Assembly (NCBI RefSeq): GCF_018613855.1
Contig: NZ_JAGGPK010000006.1
Span: 62,001 to 126,000 of the forward strand
DNA: 64,000 bases
Reading direction: 5' to 3'
From: Arthrobacter sp. ISL-30
GTDB lineage: Bacteria > Actinomycetota > Actinomycetes > Actinomycetales > Micrococcaceae
The position numbers were made by a program, and so were the translations under genes. The first letter of the stretch is position 1; each line of letters starts with the position of its first letter. The notes beneath the pieces were generated by a model. It saw only the letters and a program-made list of their open reading frames with translations, made no database searches and had not been told where the DNA came from. Of this stretch, positions 55,838 to 64,000 are shown piece after piece.

Positions 55838-56926
55838 CTAAGCCGGGCGGCCGCTACGCGGTCGCCCGGTCGAGTCGCGGACAATTAACCGTCCGTTCAG
55901 GGTCCGTCGACGGCGGTGGCCCTCCGGATCGGCGATGGCCGCCAGTGCTTCTTCTGCGGCGGCCATTCCCAGCTGGTAGTTGGGCTGTTCCACAACCGTC
56001 AGGCGGGGCCGCACCAATGTCGCCCAGTCCTGGTCGTCGAAACCTATGAGGGAAATCTCCTTGGGGCAGGCCACATTCATGTCCTGCAGGGCCGCGAAGG
56101 AACCTGCGCTGAGCTCGCTGTCCGTGCAGTAGATGGCAGTCAGCTGCGGATTTTGGCGCAACAGGCGCTCCGTGGCTGCGCGCGCGGACGTCTTGGCATA
56201 GGCGCTTAGCGCCACGTACTCGTCCCGATAACGAATGCCTGCGCTCCGGAGTGCATCCCTGTAGCCCACCAGGCGGGCAGCGCTGGGACGCAGTAGCGTG
56301 CCATCTGCAGTATCCAGGCTTTCCTGCCAGTCGGGCGGCATCACTGCCTCCGTAACGATTCCTATATGGCGATGCCCGAGGTCGATGAGGTGGTTTACCG
56401 CCATGCTGGAGGCTGCCACGTGGTCAACGGAAACGTAGGACGCCGATTTCACCTGTGGGGCAGGCCGGTCAAGCAAAGCGACGGCGATTCCCTGATTCTC
56501 CAGCCGTTCCAGATGGGCCGTTTCCTCGGTGGAAACGGGTGCCACAATGATCCCGTCGACGCGCTTGGCCGCGAGCAGTTCGATCGCCCGGCGCTCCAGG
56601 CTCAGGTCCCCCTCAGTGCTGCTGAGGAGGAGCTCGTAGCCTGCTTCGCGGGCGGCCGTTGAGACTCCACGCATGGCATTTGCGAAGAAGTGGCTGCTGA
56701 TGTCCGGGATGACGACGCCGAGCGTGTGCGTTTGGCCGGTGATCATGCTGCGTGCGAGGCTATTGGGCTGGTATCCGAGTTCCTTGGCCGCGCGCTCTAC
56801 GCGCTCCCTGGTCTTTTCGCTGACCGAGCCGTAGTTTGCCAAGGCGCGGGCCGCCGTCGACTTCGAAACGCCGGCCAGGGCTGCCACGTCGATGATCGTT
56901 GCAGAATGGAGCGGGGATCGACTCAC
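55838..56926 (-). CDS. LacI family regulator of the HyuAB operon
   Basis: 362 residues from the GTG at 56926, with GAAGG upstream; an ATG at 56974 would start at the operator itself. The helix-turn-helix is TIIDVAALAGVSKSTAARAL, the hinge YQPNSLARSMITGQ, and the effector domain has DGIIVAPVSTEETAHLERLE and ISLIGFDDQDWATLVRPRLT. Convergent with the operon, it very likely binds GGGAACGTTCCC at 45713 and 45937 and a related site before its own gene. Confidence 0.93.
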   Translation of the reverse strand: MSRSPLHSATIIDVAALAGVSKSTAARALANYGSVSEKTRERVERAAKELGYQPNSLARSMITGQTHTLGVVIPDISSHFFANAMRGVSTAAREAGYELLLSSTEGDLSLERRAIELLAAKRVDGIIVAPVSTEETAHLERLENQGIAVALLDRPAPQVKSASYVSVDHVAASSMAVNHLIDLGHRHIGIVTEAVMPPDWQESLDTADGTLLRPSAARLVGYRDALRSAGIRYRDEYVALSAYAKTSARAATERLLRQNPQLTAIYCTDSELSAGSFAALQDMNVACPKEISLIGFDDQDWATLVRPRLTVVEQPNYQLGMAAAEEALAAIADPEGHRRRRTLNGRLIVRDSTGRPRSGRPA

Positions 56927-56960
56927 TGTGTCGCACCTTCGAAAAGCTATCGAGACGGTT

Positions 56961-56972
56961 GGGAGCGTTACC
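56961..56972. promoter_or_regulatory. Autoregulatory LacI site GGGAGCGTTACC
   Basis: Ten of 12 positions match GGGAACGTTCCC. It lies 35 bp upstream of the regulator start, the expected place for autoregulation. Confidence 0.65.
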
Positions 56973-57050
56973 ATTCTCTCACGCGTCTACGGGATCTCCA
57001 GAGGATAAGACGGGAAGCGTGGTGCTTTCGAGCCTTGGCGTGGTTCCTAG

Positions 57051-57147
57051 GACACGCTCTTGGCCTGGGGACAGGGGCCCGGCTCGGGGACGCCCGGATC
57101 GGGCAGTCCCTACGCCAGATCCGGTTCCTGGCGCAGGATCCGGTTCA
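57051..57147. repeat. 97-bp dispersed repeat, copy 2
   Basis: Matches 43047-43143 in the same orientation, with five substitutions and no gaps. It lies in the space between the LacI gene and the ACT-domain gene, both leftward. The hairpin at its right end is identical. Confidence 0.95.
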
Positions 57148-57273
57148 GGAGCACTCGGCGTAGTGGGTGGCCGCCGTCCCGTTGGCCGGGGTGACCGTGC
57201 TGGTCGTCAAGGCACCAGTGACGGCGCTCATTGTGATGGAACTGGTGGAGTGCATTGCTGCCTCATTTCCTGC

Positions 57274-58140
57274 TCAGCCCTTCGCTGTTGCCGCGGTACC
57301 CGGCGTATGGGCCAGGATTTCCGCGAGTTCGGCGAGGCGATGGGCGCGGGCGGATTCGGCCGGGGTAAAGGGTTCCCCCGGACGGGAGAACACCAGGGGA
57401 CCGTGCCATGCCGTCGGGATCTTGAGTAGTGTCGCGGGATCGTTTACGACGGTGGTGGCCGGCTCTGCCGCCAGGCCCTCAGGCGTCGGGCTGATGATTT
57501 TGGCTGAAAGCAATTCGGCGACGGCGAGAGACAGCTCTGTGGGATTACCCGCCACCCGCGCGGCCAGGCTGAGGGCTTTCGTCTGGCCGTCCGCCATGGC
57601 GAGGGCAGTGGTAGGCCAGACATAGGACTTCCGGCCCCCACCGCCGTCGAGCGCGTTCAGTAGATCCGGTTCCCGCAGCTCGCCGGGCGCGGAAAGGACA
57701 AATTCATCCAGCACTCCGCCGTCAATCGGATGGACGTGGATGCTGAGGATATTGGCGTCCAGGCGGGCGAGGGACTGGGTGATCTTTTGAAGGGAGCCGG
57801 GCTCGTCGCGGAGGACGGTCCGGGCCCGCCAGAGCGCCGGTGCGGACTGCAGTTTCCGGCGATGGCGGAGGGCAGGGGCGTGGAGCCACCTGCGCAGCAC
57901 TTTAGCGGCGGACGGTTCCGCCACCCAGATCACCAGCACCGTGGCGGTCACCGCGAGAAGCAGGACCTTGGCCACGTAGGGCAGGCTGGTTTCAACCACG
58001 AGGGCGTGCACCAGCAGTTCGATGGGCAGCGTGACGGCGATGTTGGCAAGGGTCAGCCGAGCCTTTGGCGGTTCGGGAAGGAGTCCACACACTTCGCAAG
58101 AGAGCTCTGCGGTGGCGGGAGTTCTCGTGTCGCGCTTCAT
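57274..58140 (-). CDS. ACT-domain protein with N-terminal membrane segments
   Basis: 288 residues from the ATG at 58140; a start at 58161 adds seven. Two membrane helices (VTLPIELLVHALVVET and VAKVLLLAVTATVLVIWVA) precede an ACT-like domain (TVLRDEPGSLQKITQSLARL). The N-terminus carries ELSCEVCGLLPEP. ACT domains bind amino acids, so this may be a membrane-attached amino acid sensor. Single gene; no partner is evident. Confidence 0.78.
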   Translation of the reverse strand: MKRDTRTPATAELSCEVCGLLPEPPKARLTLANIAVTLPIELLVHALVVETSLPYVAKVLLLAVTATVLVIWVAEPSAAKVLRRWLHAPALRHRRKLQSAPALWRARTVLRDEPGSLQKITQSLARLDANILSIHVHPIDGGVLDEFVLSAPGELREPDLLNALDGGGGRKSYVWPTTALAMADGQTKALSLAARVAGNPTELSLAVAELLSAKIISPTPEGLAAEPATTVVNDPATLLKIPTAWHGPLVFSRPGEPFTPAESARAHRLAELAEILAHTPGTAATAKG

Positions 58141-58201
58141 GGCACCATCTTGCCCGTGCACTGTTTCGGGCGGATTGCCTGCGGATCACGATCTTGGGAG
58201 G

Positions 58202-58636
58202 CTACTTACGAGTGGGTTCTGTTTCGCGATTGGCGGCAGCGAGTTCGGTCAGGAGGTCGCGGATCTCGGCGAGGAGGGCGGTGTCGGCCGGCATCGGTTC
58301 GTCTTCAGGTTCGTCGACGGCGGCGCGGCTCTTGACGAGCTCGTTGATCTTGTTCATTGGGGCCACGAAGATGAAGTACACCACGGCGGCGGTGATCAGG
58401 AATGTGATGAAGGCCGTGATGACTGCGCCGAAGTTCACGAAGGTCTTGGGGTTGTCCGCCCAGATGGCGAAGCCCAGGCCCTCGGCGTTGACGCCGCCGG
58501 CGGCAGCAATGATCGGGTTCACAATGTTCGTGGTGAAGGCAGCCACCAGGGCCGTGAAGGCGGTTCCTACTACCACCGCAATGGACAGTTCTATGATGTT
58601 GCCGCGCAGGACAAAGTCCTTGAAACCTTTGAGCAT
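58202..58636 (-). CDS. mscL: Large-conductance mechanosensitive channel
   Basis: 144 residues from the ATG at 58636 after CCGGAGG. The N-terminal MLKGFKDFVLRGNIIELSIA and VVVGTAFTALV form the conserved amphipathic and first membrane helix. The second helix and an acidic cytoplasmic bundle (EIRDLLTEL) follow. It releases solutes on hypoosmotic shock, sensible in a betaine-accumulating organism. Confidence 0.95.
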   Translation of the reverse strand: MLKGFKDFVLRGNIIELSIAVVVGTAFTALVAAFTTNIVNPIIAAAGGVNAEGLGFAIWADNPKTFVNFGAVITAFITFLITAAVVYFIFVAPMNKINELVKSRAAVDEPEDEPMPADTALLAEIRDLLTELAAANRETEPTRK

Positions 58637-58785
58637 GGGAAACCTCCGGGGGTGTCTTATAAGGGGGTGGGGCCGCACTGATAGGTCAAACGGCCCGACG
58701 TCAGCGTCGTCCACCATGGTCTTGCATGGGAGGCCATACTGTCCAACAGCTCCCATTTCCGCCTGGCTGCTTTCTTCTGGTGCCA

Positions 58786-58796
58786 TTGAATGGAAC
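58786..58796. promoter_or_regulatory. TTGAATGGAAC motif before the IclR gene
   Basis: TTGAATGGAAC at 58786-58796 matches TTCAATGGAAT at 59662-59672 at 9 of 11 positions. The sites precede the IclR and pobA genes, as expected for a shared operator. Confidence 0.5.
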
Positions 58797-58861
58797 AATG
58801 GGGGTTCCCGCGGCAATGACGCCTCCCCAGCTTCACCAAAGCTCCATCGCTAGGAAGATCC

Positions 58862-59620
58862 ATGGCCAACTCGACGTCAGGCGACTCAGTTGTTGACCGT
58901 GTGGTCCGGCTGATCGCGGCTTTTCCCGAGGGCGTCGCCGAGCTCCCGCTTTCCGAACTTGCGCAGCGGGCCGGCCTGCCACTGACAACGGCCCATCGCC
59001 TGGTCCGACAGTTGTCCGCCCACGGACTCCTGGAAATCGGGACGGGCGGATCCGTGCGCCTCGGCCTGCGCCTCTGGGAGCTCGTGAACCGCAACTCACC
59101 CACGTTGGCCCTGCGCCAGGCAGCCATGCCGTTTATGGAGGACATCCAGCAGGTCCTGAACCAGAATGTGAACCTTGCCGTCCTGGAAGGCTGGGAGGCC
59201 CTCTTCATCGAACGGCTCTCGCGCCGGGGGTCCGTGGCCAACCGTGCCCAGATTGCGGGACGGATGCCAGTGCACATCTCTTCTGCGGGAGTTGCCCTCA
59301 TGTCTCATCAGCCGCGTGAACGGCAGGCCGAATATCTCGCCCAGTTCACCGATCCAAGCGGGAAGACTACAGCAGACGCCGTCCGTCACCAGTTGAGCGA
59401 AGCGGCACGGCAGGGCTATGCCCAGCTTGCCGGCGTCGTCGATCCGCATACCTGGGGGATCGCCGTTCCCATCATGGACAGCAAGCGGCGCTCGGTGGCG
59501 GCGATCGGCGTCGTCGTTCCACTGGCGGAAGTGCGCCTTCAGGCGCTCGTGCCAGCCCTCCAGACGGCCGCGCGCGGCATTGCCCGCCAACTGGGCGAAA
59601 GCCGCAAGCCCATCGCTTGA
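58862..59620 (+). CDS. IclR family regulator, PobR-like
   Basis: 252 residues. The winged helix has SVVDRVVRLIAAFPEGVAEL and SELAQRAGLPLTTAHRLVRQ. The effector domain includes ERLSRRGSVANRAQIAGRMP and HISSAGVALMSHQPRERQAE. It precedes pobA on the same strand by 174 bp, so it is the likely 4-hydroxybenzoate-responsive activator. Confidence 0.92.
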   Translation: MANSTSGDSVVDRVVRLIAAFPEGVAELPLSELAQRAGLPLTTAHRLVRQLSAHGLLEIGTGGSVRLGLRLWELVNRNSPTLALRQAAMPFMEDIQQVLNQNVNLAVLEGWEALFIERLSRRGSVANRAQIAGRMPVHISSAGVALMSHQPRERQAEYLAQFTDPSGKTTADAVRHQLSEAARQGYAQLAGVVDPHTWGIAVPIMDSKRRSVAAIGVVVPLAEVRLQALVPALQTAARGIARQLGESRKPIA

Positions 59621-59661
59621 CTTCTGGTCTCCATGCCCGGATTTCCTGATCCAAAATTTCG

Positions 59662-59672
59662 TTCAATGGAAT
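59662..59672. promoter_or_regulatory. TTCAATGGAAT motif before pobA
   Basis: The pobA-side copy of the motif at 58786-58796, 123 bp upstream of the pobA start. It is flanked by AT-rich sequence (AAAATTTCG) in the IclR-pobA gap. Confidence 0.5.
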
Positions 59673-59794
59673 CCGCTTAACGAGCGCCATGTCCTCGGCG
59701 TCACACTGTTCAACAGAACTTCCCTGGCTCCACACCCTCGCCCTCCCGGAAAGAACAGGCGAAAGAGCAGCCCGAAAGAACTGAGGAACACATC

Positions 59795-60988
59795 ATGGCA
59801 GCACGCCAGATCATCAAGACCCAGATTGCCATCATGGGCGCCGGCCCCGCGGGCCTCATGCTGTCCCACCTGCTGGCGACTGCCGGAATCCAATCCTCTG
59901 TGGTGGAAGTGCGAAGTCACAAGGACATCTCCGAGACCGTGCGGGCGGGCATCCTGGAACACGGCACCGTGAACCTGCTCGTAGAGAGCGGCGTCTCGGA
60001 CCGGGTCCTGCGGGAGGGCGACCGGCACGACGGCATAGAGCTGCGCTTCAACGGCGACAGCCATCGGATCGACTTCAAGGACCTCGTGGGGGAATCGGTC
60101 TGGTTGTACCCGCAGACGGACGTCTTCATGGACCTCGCCGCCCGGCGGAAGGCCGACGGCGGTGAAGTCCACTACGGCGTGACGGACCCAGCCGTCCATG
60201 ATCTCGAAGGAAAGCCGAAGGTCTGGTTCACGGACTCTGAGGGCGTCGAGTACGAAATCCAGGCAGACTTCCTGGTGGGAGCGGATGGTTCACGCAGCCA
60301 CTGCCGGTTCCAGATCCCGGAGGCCCACCGGAAGTGGTACTTCCACGAGTACCCCTTCGCCTGGTTCGGCATTTTGGCCGAGGCCCCTCGAAGCGCCGAC
60401 GAGCTCATCTACGCGAACTCAGGGAATGGCTTCGCCCTGATCAGCCAGCGGACCGAGACTGTCCAGCGTATGTACTTCCAGTGCGACCCGAAGGAGAGCG
60501 TCGCCGAATGGGACGATGAGCGAATTTGGGCGGAGTTTCGCCGCAGGGTCAACGGCAATGGCTTCGAGCTCAAGGAAGGTCCGGTGATCGACAAGATGGT
60601 CCTGCCCTTCCGCAGCTTCGTGCACACGCCCATGCGCTATGGAAAGCTTTTCCTGGCAGGGGACGCGGCGCACACCGTGCCGCCAACGGGGGCCAAGGGG
60701 CTTAACCTGGCCATCCACGACGTCAAGGTCCTGTTCGAAGGCCTCGACTCCTACTACGGCAGTGGTTCGACGGCCCTCCTGGACTCCTACAGCAACCGAG
60801 CCCTGGATAGGGTCTGGAAGGCCCAGCACTTCTCGTACTGGATGACGTCCATGCTGCACACGGTCCCGGGAACGGACGACTTCGATCGCGCGCGCCAGCT
60901 GGGCGAGCTGAACTCGGTGATCTCGTCCCGCCATGGCCGCGCCTACCTCGCCGAGGCGTACACAGGTTGGCCGACGACGACGACGTAG
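59795..60988 (+). CDS. pobA: 4-hydroxybenzoate 3-monooxygenase
   Basis: 397 residues, close to the usual 390-395. The FAD site is IAIMGAGPAGLMLSHLLATA, the DG motif region is DFLVGADGSRSHCRFQIP, and the GD motif is LFLAGDAAHTVPPTGAKGLN. It hydroxylates 4-hydroxybenzoate to protocatechuate with NAD(P)H and oxygen. The preceding IclR gene supports this; the protocatechuate branch is not in the window. Confidence 0.95.
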   Translation: MAARQIIKTQIAIMGAGPAGLMLSHLLATAGIQSSVVEVRSHKDISETVRAGILEHGTVNLLVESGVSDRVLREGDRHDGIELRFNGDSHRIDFKDLVGESVWLYPQTDVFMDLAARRKADGGEVHYGVTDPAVHDLEGKPKVWFTDSEGVEYEIQADFLVGADGSRSHCRFQIPEAHRKWYFHEYPFAWFGILAEAPRSADELIYANSGNGFALISQRTETVQRMYFQCDPKESVAEWDDERIWAEFRRRVNGNGFELKEGPVIDKMVLPFRSFVHTPMRYGKLFLAGDAAHTVPPTGAKGLNLAIHDVKVLFEGLDSYYGSGSTALLDSYSNRALDRVWKAQHFSYWMTSMLHTVPGTDDFDRARQLGELNSVISSRHGRAYLAEAYTGWPTTTT

Positions 60989-61008
60989 CGCGGGTGGAGA
61001 GCCAGGCG

Positions 61009-61443
61009 TCAGTCCTGCACCAGGGCGTGGGTCAGGTGGTGCGTGGGGATGCGGTCGCGGTCGTAGGTAATTTCCGTGTAGCCGTGCGGTTCCGGCCGCC
61101 CGTCCGCGCCGAGGTTCACAAACACAATCTCCTCGATGGTCAGGATGCTTTGCCGGGTGATCATGTTCCGCACCTCCGCCCGCATGGTCAGGGAGGTACG
61201 GCCGAAGCGTGTGGCTGTCAGTCCCATCTCTATCAAGTCGCCCTGCACAGCGGAGCTGACGAAGTTGATTTCGGAGATGTACTTGGTGACCGCCCGGCCA
61301 TTGCCAAGCTGCAGGATGGCGTAAATGGCAGCTTCTTCATCGATCCACTTGAGCAGGCTGCCGCCGAAGAGGGTGCCGTTCGCATTCAGGTCTTCGGGGC
61401 GGACCCATTTGCGCGTGCGGAAGGTGATATCTGCCGTTTCCAT
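61009..61443 (-). CDS. Acyl-CoA thioesterase, hotdog fold
   Basis: 144 residues. The YciA/BFIT-like motif RPEDLNANGTLFGGSLLKWI with the catalytic Asn/Asp region, then DEEAAIYAILQLGN and the SEINFVSSAVQGDLIEM strand, are typical. It hydrolyses acyl-CoAs; no partner gene suggests the substrate. Convergent with pobA, 20 bp apart. Confidence 0.9.
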   Translation of the reverse strand: METADITFRTRKWVRPEDLNANGTLFGGSLLKWIDEEAAIYAILQLGNGRAVTKYISEINFVSSAVQGDLIEMGLTATRFGRTSLTMRAEVRNMITRQSILTIEEIVFVNLGADGRPEPHGYTEITYDRDRIPTHHLTHALVQD

Positions 61444-61552
61444 AGGCCGACTTTAGCGGAATCCGGGCGTTACCTCCCCAGCGGTGAGTAACGCCCGGAT
61501 TCCTTTTGTAACAAGGCTCCCGCGTCTAGCGACGGCCCTGTCACAGCCCTCG

Positions 61553-62056
61553 CTACGTCATGGCCGTATGGGCTGCACTGTGCGAGTCGATGGGTTTGGC
61601 GTAGCACTGCGAATGCTGGACGCCGATATAGGGACCGAAGTTCGGGATGGCGGCGAACCCCGCGCTTTCGTAAAAGCTGCGTCCGTCGGTCTGTACGGAG
61701 CCTGCCTCGGCGGTGATCACACCAAAACCGTAAGCATGAGCGTGGCCCTCAAGGGCCGCCAGGATGGAGCTGGCCACGCCGGAACCCCTGGCGTACGGCA
61801 CCACGTACAGTCGCTTGATTTCCGCTGTGTTCTCGTCCAGCATCCGCAGCCCGCCGCATCCCAAAGGCTGGCCGGAGCACTTCTCGTAGGCCACCACAAA
61901 GACGGCGGTATCGGCTTCCGACGGCGGAGGGCCAGGTTCGTGGTCCGTGGTACCAAAGCGGGCGTCCAGTTCGGACTGCTGGGCGGCGCGGAGGTCGGCG
62001 CCGACGGGGTTGCTCCACGTGACCTGTCTGATGTTGAGTCGTGGATTGGTCTGCAT
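61553..62056 (-). CDS. GNAT family N-acetyltransferase
   Basis: 167 residues from the ATG at 62056, after AGAGG; the frame open to 62287 lies within the neighbouring gene and is not family-like. The acetyl-CoA motif is LYVVPYARGSGVASSILAAL, preceded by GCGGLRMLDENTAEIKR and followed by EAGSVQTDGRSFYESAGFAA. Substrate unknown. Confidence 0.9.
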   Translation of the reverse strand: MQTNPRLNIRQVTWSNPVGADLRAAQQSELDARFGTTDHEPGPPPSEADTAVFVVAYEKCSGQPLGCGGLRMLDENTAEIKRLYVVPYARGSGVASSILAALEGHAHAYGFGVITAEAGSVQTDGRSFYESAGFAAIPNFGPYIGVQHSQCYAKPIDSHSAAHTAMT

Positions 62057-62154
62057 GGCTGCCTCTTTTCGCCGGAGGGTTATGCAGATCAAGCCTAGGA
62101 AGAGGTGGTTACCGTGGTGTTTCCTGCTGGTAAGAGTCCGGAGAATAGCAGGTT

Positions 62155-64000
62155 TTAGTTGCGCACGAGCGTCCTTAGCAGCTTCAGGGCGACCGAGATC
62201 GAGGCGATGTCCACCTGCCCCGGTTTTGTCACCTCCGCGAAGGTGTCCTTGATCCTGACCAGCTGCTCCTGGTGGCCACGCTCCCACGCCACGATTCGTT
62301 CAATCGAGTCGGCCGCTTCGTCATCAGCCCCTCCGGGGCCGGCTGCCGGCGTCGTCTGCATTACCGATACCGTCATGTCAGCTACGGCGGAGTACACGTC
62401 GTCGCGTAGTGCCGCCCGCGCGAGGGCCTCCCAGCGATTCTGCCGGGGCAGGTCGGTGATTCGCAGGAGCAGCCTCGCGGCGCCGATCCGCTGGAAGACG
62501 GTGTAGTACAAATCGGCGATCACCGGGATGGGTTCGTGGACCTGTTCGGAGATCAGGGAGATGTCCAGGAGCCCGAAGCTTTCGAGTATGTCAGCGGCGC
62601 GCCGCCCGAGGTCCTGACGGAGGCCGACACCATCCCAATACGACTGCCTCGCCTGGACCCGGTCGATATCGTCTCCCCGCAGGTACTCCAGGGTGTTGGT
62701 CCGCAGCAGTTCCAGCGTGGGCAGGATCCTGGCAAGGGCGTCGGTGACAGGCTGGTCCCGATGATCGTGGGTCACGTACCACCGGGCTGCCCGGTCGAGG
62801 ACCCGGCGCATGTGGAGGGTGAGCTCTGAGGCATAGGCGGTGGGGAACCCGGGTGGAAGTTCGGCGATCCTGTCCACAAAAGTTTGCAGGTCGTAGGACT
62901 CGCGGGCCACCACGAAGGCCCTGGCGACTGCCGCCGCCGTGGCCGTGGTTTCCTCGATGGCGCGGAAGGCGAAGGTGATTCCACCGAAATTGACGATGTC
63001 GTTGGCCATCACGGTGCAGATGATCTGCCGGCGCAGCGGATGGGCGTTCAGTTCCGAGCCGAAGCGCTCCACCAGTTGATGCGGGAAGTAGCTGCGGAGC
63101 ACCCGCTCGAACCAGGGGTCGTCCGAGAGATCGCTGGAGTTCAGTTCCTTGGCGAGTTCGATCTTGGCGTAGGCCGCCAGCACCGCCAGCTCAGGGGCGG
63201 TGAGGCCCTTGCCGGTCTGCAGCCGCGCGTGGAGTTGTTTCGCGGTGGGCAGTCCTTCGAGGCGCCGGTCCAGCTCAGAGGCCTTCTCCAGCCAGTCCAT
63301 GGTCCGCTCGAAGCCGGGACTCCACCTTTGGACAAGCGCACGGTCGTTGATGAGAAGGACATTCTGGTCCTTATTGTTCTTCAAGACCAGGCGGGCAACT
63401 TCGTCGGTCAGCGAGTGCAGGAAACCGGCACGTTCGGACGGATGCATTTTTCCTGCCGCGATCATGCGGTCGATGAAGATCTTGATGTTGACCTCGTGGT
63501 CCGAGCAATCCACTCCCGCGGAGTTGTCGATTGCGTCGGTGTTCAGCAGGACCCCATTCAGGGCGGCCTCGATCCTCCCCAGCTGGGTGATTCCCAGGTT
63601 GCCCCCTTCCACTACGGTCCTGGCCCTTAGCTCGTTGCCGTCGATCCGGATGCCATCGTTGGCCTTGTCGCCGACGTCGCTGTGGGCCTCGGGCGAGGCT
63701 TTGACGTAGGTTCCAACGCCGCCGTTGTAGAGCAGGTCCACCGGCGCGCGCAGGATGGCCTGGAGGAGCTCCGGCGGGCTCATCGCCGTCGTCGACGCCG
63801 GGAGGCCCAGCACCGTAACTGCCTCGGGGCTGAGGGGGATCGACTTCGCGAGGCGCGGGTACACCCCGCCGCCATGGCTGATGAGCGCGGGGTTGTAGTC
63901 GGCCCAGGACGATCGGGGAAGGTGGAACAGCCGGCGTCGTTCCTCAATGGAGGCGGCGGCGTCCGGTGCGGGGTCCAGGAAGATATGCCGGTGGTCGAAG
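62155..64000 (-). CDS. NAD-specific glutamate dehydrogenase, large type, 5' part outside window
   Basis: The frame is open from the window edge to a TAA at 62155 (615 codons); the full protein is usually about 1,600 residues. The visible part begins FDHRHIFLDPAPDAAASIEE and RRRLFHLPRSSWADYN, typical of the catalytic region of GDH-180 proteins, and has LLYNGGVGTYVKASPEAHSD and VVEGGNLGITQLGRIEAAL. It deaminates glutamate to 2-oxoglutarate. The C-terminal helical domain is also present. Confidence 0.95.
   Translation of the reverse strand, partial: FDHRHIFLDPAPDAAASIEERRRLFHLPRSSWADYNPALISHGGGVYPRLAKSIPLSPEAVTVLGLPASTTAMSPPELLQAILRAPVDLLYNGGVGTYVKASPEAHSDVGDKANDGIRIDGNELRARTVVEGGNLGITQLGRIEAALNGVLLNTDAIDNSAGVDCSDHEVNIKIFIDRMIAAGKMHPSERAGFLHSLTDEVARLVLKNNKDQNVLLINDRALVQRWSPGFERTMDWLEKASELDRRLEGLPTAKQLHARLQTGKGLTAPELAVLAAYAKIELAKELNSSDLSDDPWFERVLRSYFPHQLVERFGSELNAHPLRRQIICTVMANDIVNFGGITFAFRAIEETTATAAAVARAFVVARESYDLQTFVDRIAELPPGFPTAYASELTLHMRRVLDRAARWYVTHDHRDQPVTDALARILPTLELLRTNTLEYLRGDDIDRVQARQSYWDGVGLRQDLGRRAADILESFGLLDISLISEQVHEPIPVIADLYYTVFQRIGAARLLLRITDLPRQNRWEALARAALRDDVYSAVADMTVSVMQTTPAAGPGGADDEAADSIERIVAWERGHQEQLVRIKDTFAEVTKPGQVDIASISVALKLLRTLVRN

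Overview
The window is high-GC DNA from an actinobacterium. Several proteins, above all the dimethylglycine oxidase and the RuMP pair, look like those of Arthrobacter and close relatives (Pseudarthrobacter, Paenarthrobacter). It reads as a chromosomal catabolic region: many short operons, each with its own LacI, GntR or IclR regulator, feeding unusual carbon and nitrogen sources into central metabolism. I saw no tRNA, rRNA, CRISPR array, transposase or phage gene.

Layout. 1-6.1 kb: a LacI-controlled sugar module (debranching-type glycosidase diverging from a Gfo/Idh oxidoreductase, a PmoA-like DUF6807 protein, a cupin and the LacI repressor) with twin GTTATCGATAAC operators. 6.2-14.7 kb: a glycine betaine module (BCCT transporter, three-component Rieske oxygenase system, dimethylglycine oxidase, formyl-THF deformylase) built around a divergent promoter with a mirrored 25-bp motif. 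14.9-18.97 kb: an orphan AAA ATPase, an IclR regulator, a GNAT and a frameshifted sensor/LuxR regulator. 19.1-20.4 kb: the ribulose monophosphate pair hxlB-hxlA, which can fix the formaldehyde released by betaine demethylation. 20.5-24.1 kb: small and hypothetical genes plus a DedA protein.

24.0-31.8 kb: a six-gene hexonate operon (MHS transporter, idonate/gulonate 5-dehydrogenase, mannonate dehydratase, KDG kinase, fructuronate-reductase-like enzyme, KDPG aldolase) with a divergent GntR. It lacks a uronate isomerase, so it most likely starts from an aldonate such as L-gulonate. 31.8-34.5 kb: dtd, small proteins, a beta-glucuronidase relic and a UPF0303-like protein. 34.8-40.1 kb: a GntR-controlled hydantoinase/racemase operon with an ACS-type transporter. 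40.2-43.1 kb: a molybdopterin oxidoreductase cassette and a diacylglycerol kinase-like gene.

43.1-56.9 kb: a second, LacI-controlled N-heterocycle module (HyuA/HyuB ATP-dependent hydantoinase/oxoprolinase, peptide-type ABC transporter, TIM-barrel isomerase; divergently an amine oxidase-like flavoprotein and a Gfo/Idh protein) with GGGAACGTTCCC operators. 57-61 kb: an ACT-domain membrane protein, mscL and a pobR-pobA pair for 4-hydroxybenzoate. 61-64 kb: a thioesterase, a GNAT and the 3' part of a large NAD-glutamate dehydrogenase. A 97-bp repeat occurs twice (43.05 and 57.05 kb), and remnants of glycosidase genes remain at 20.6 and 33.5 kb.

The strongest biological theme is C1 chemistry: betaine to dimethylglycine to sarcosine on one side, with THF recycling and RuMP formaldehyde fixation close by. 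The most checkable new observations are the putative operators, each placed next to its likely regulator.
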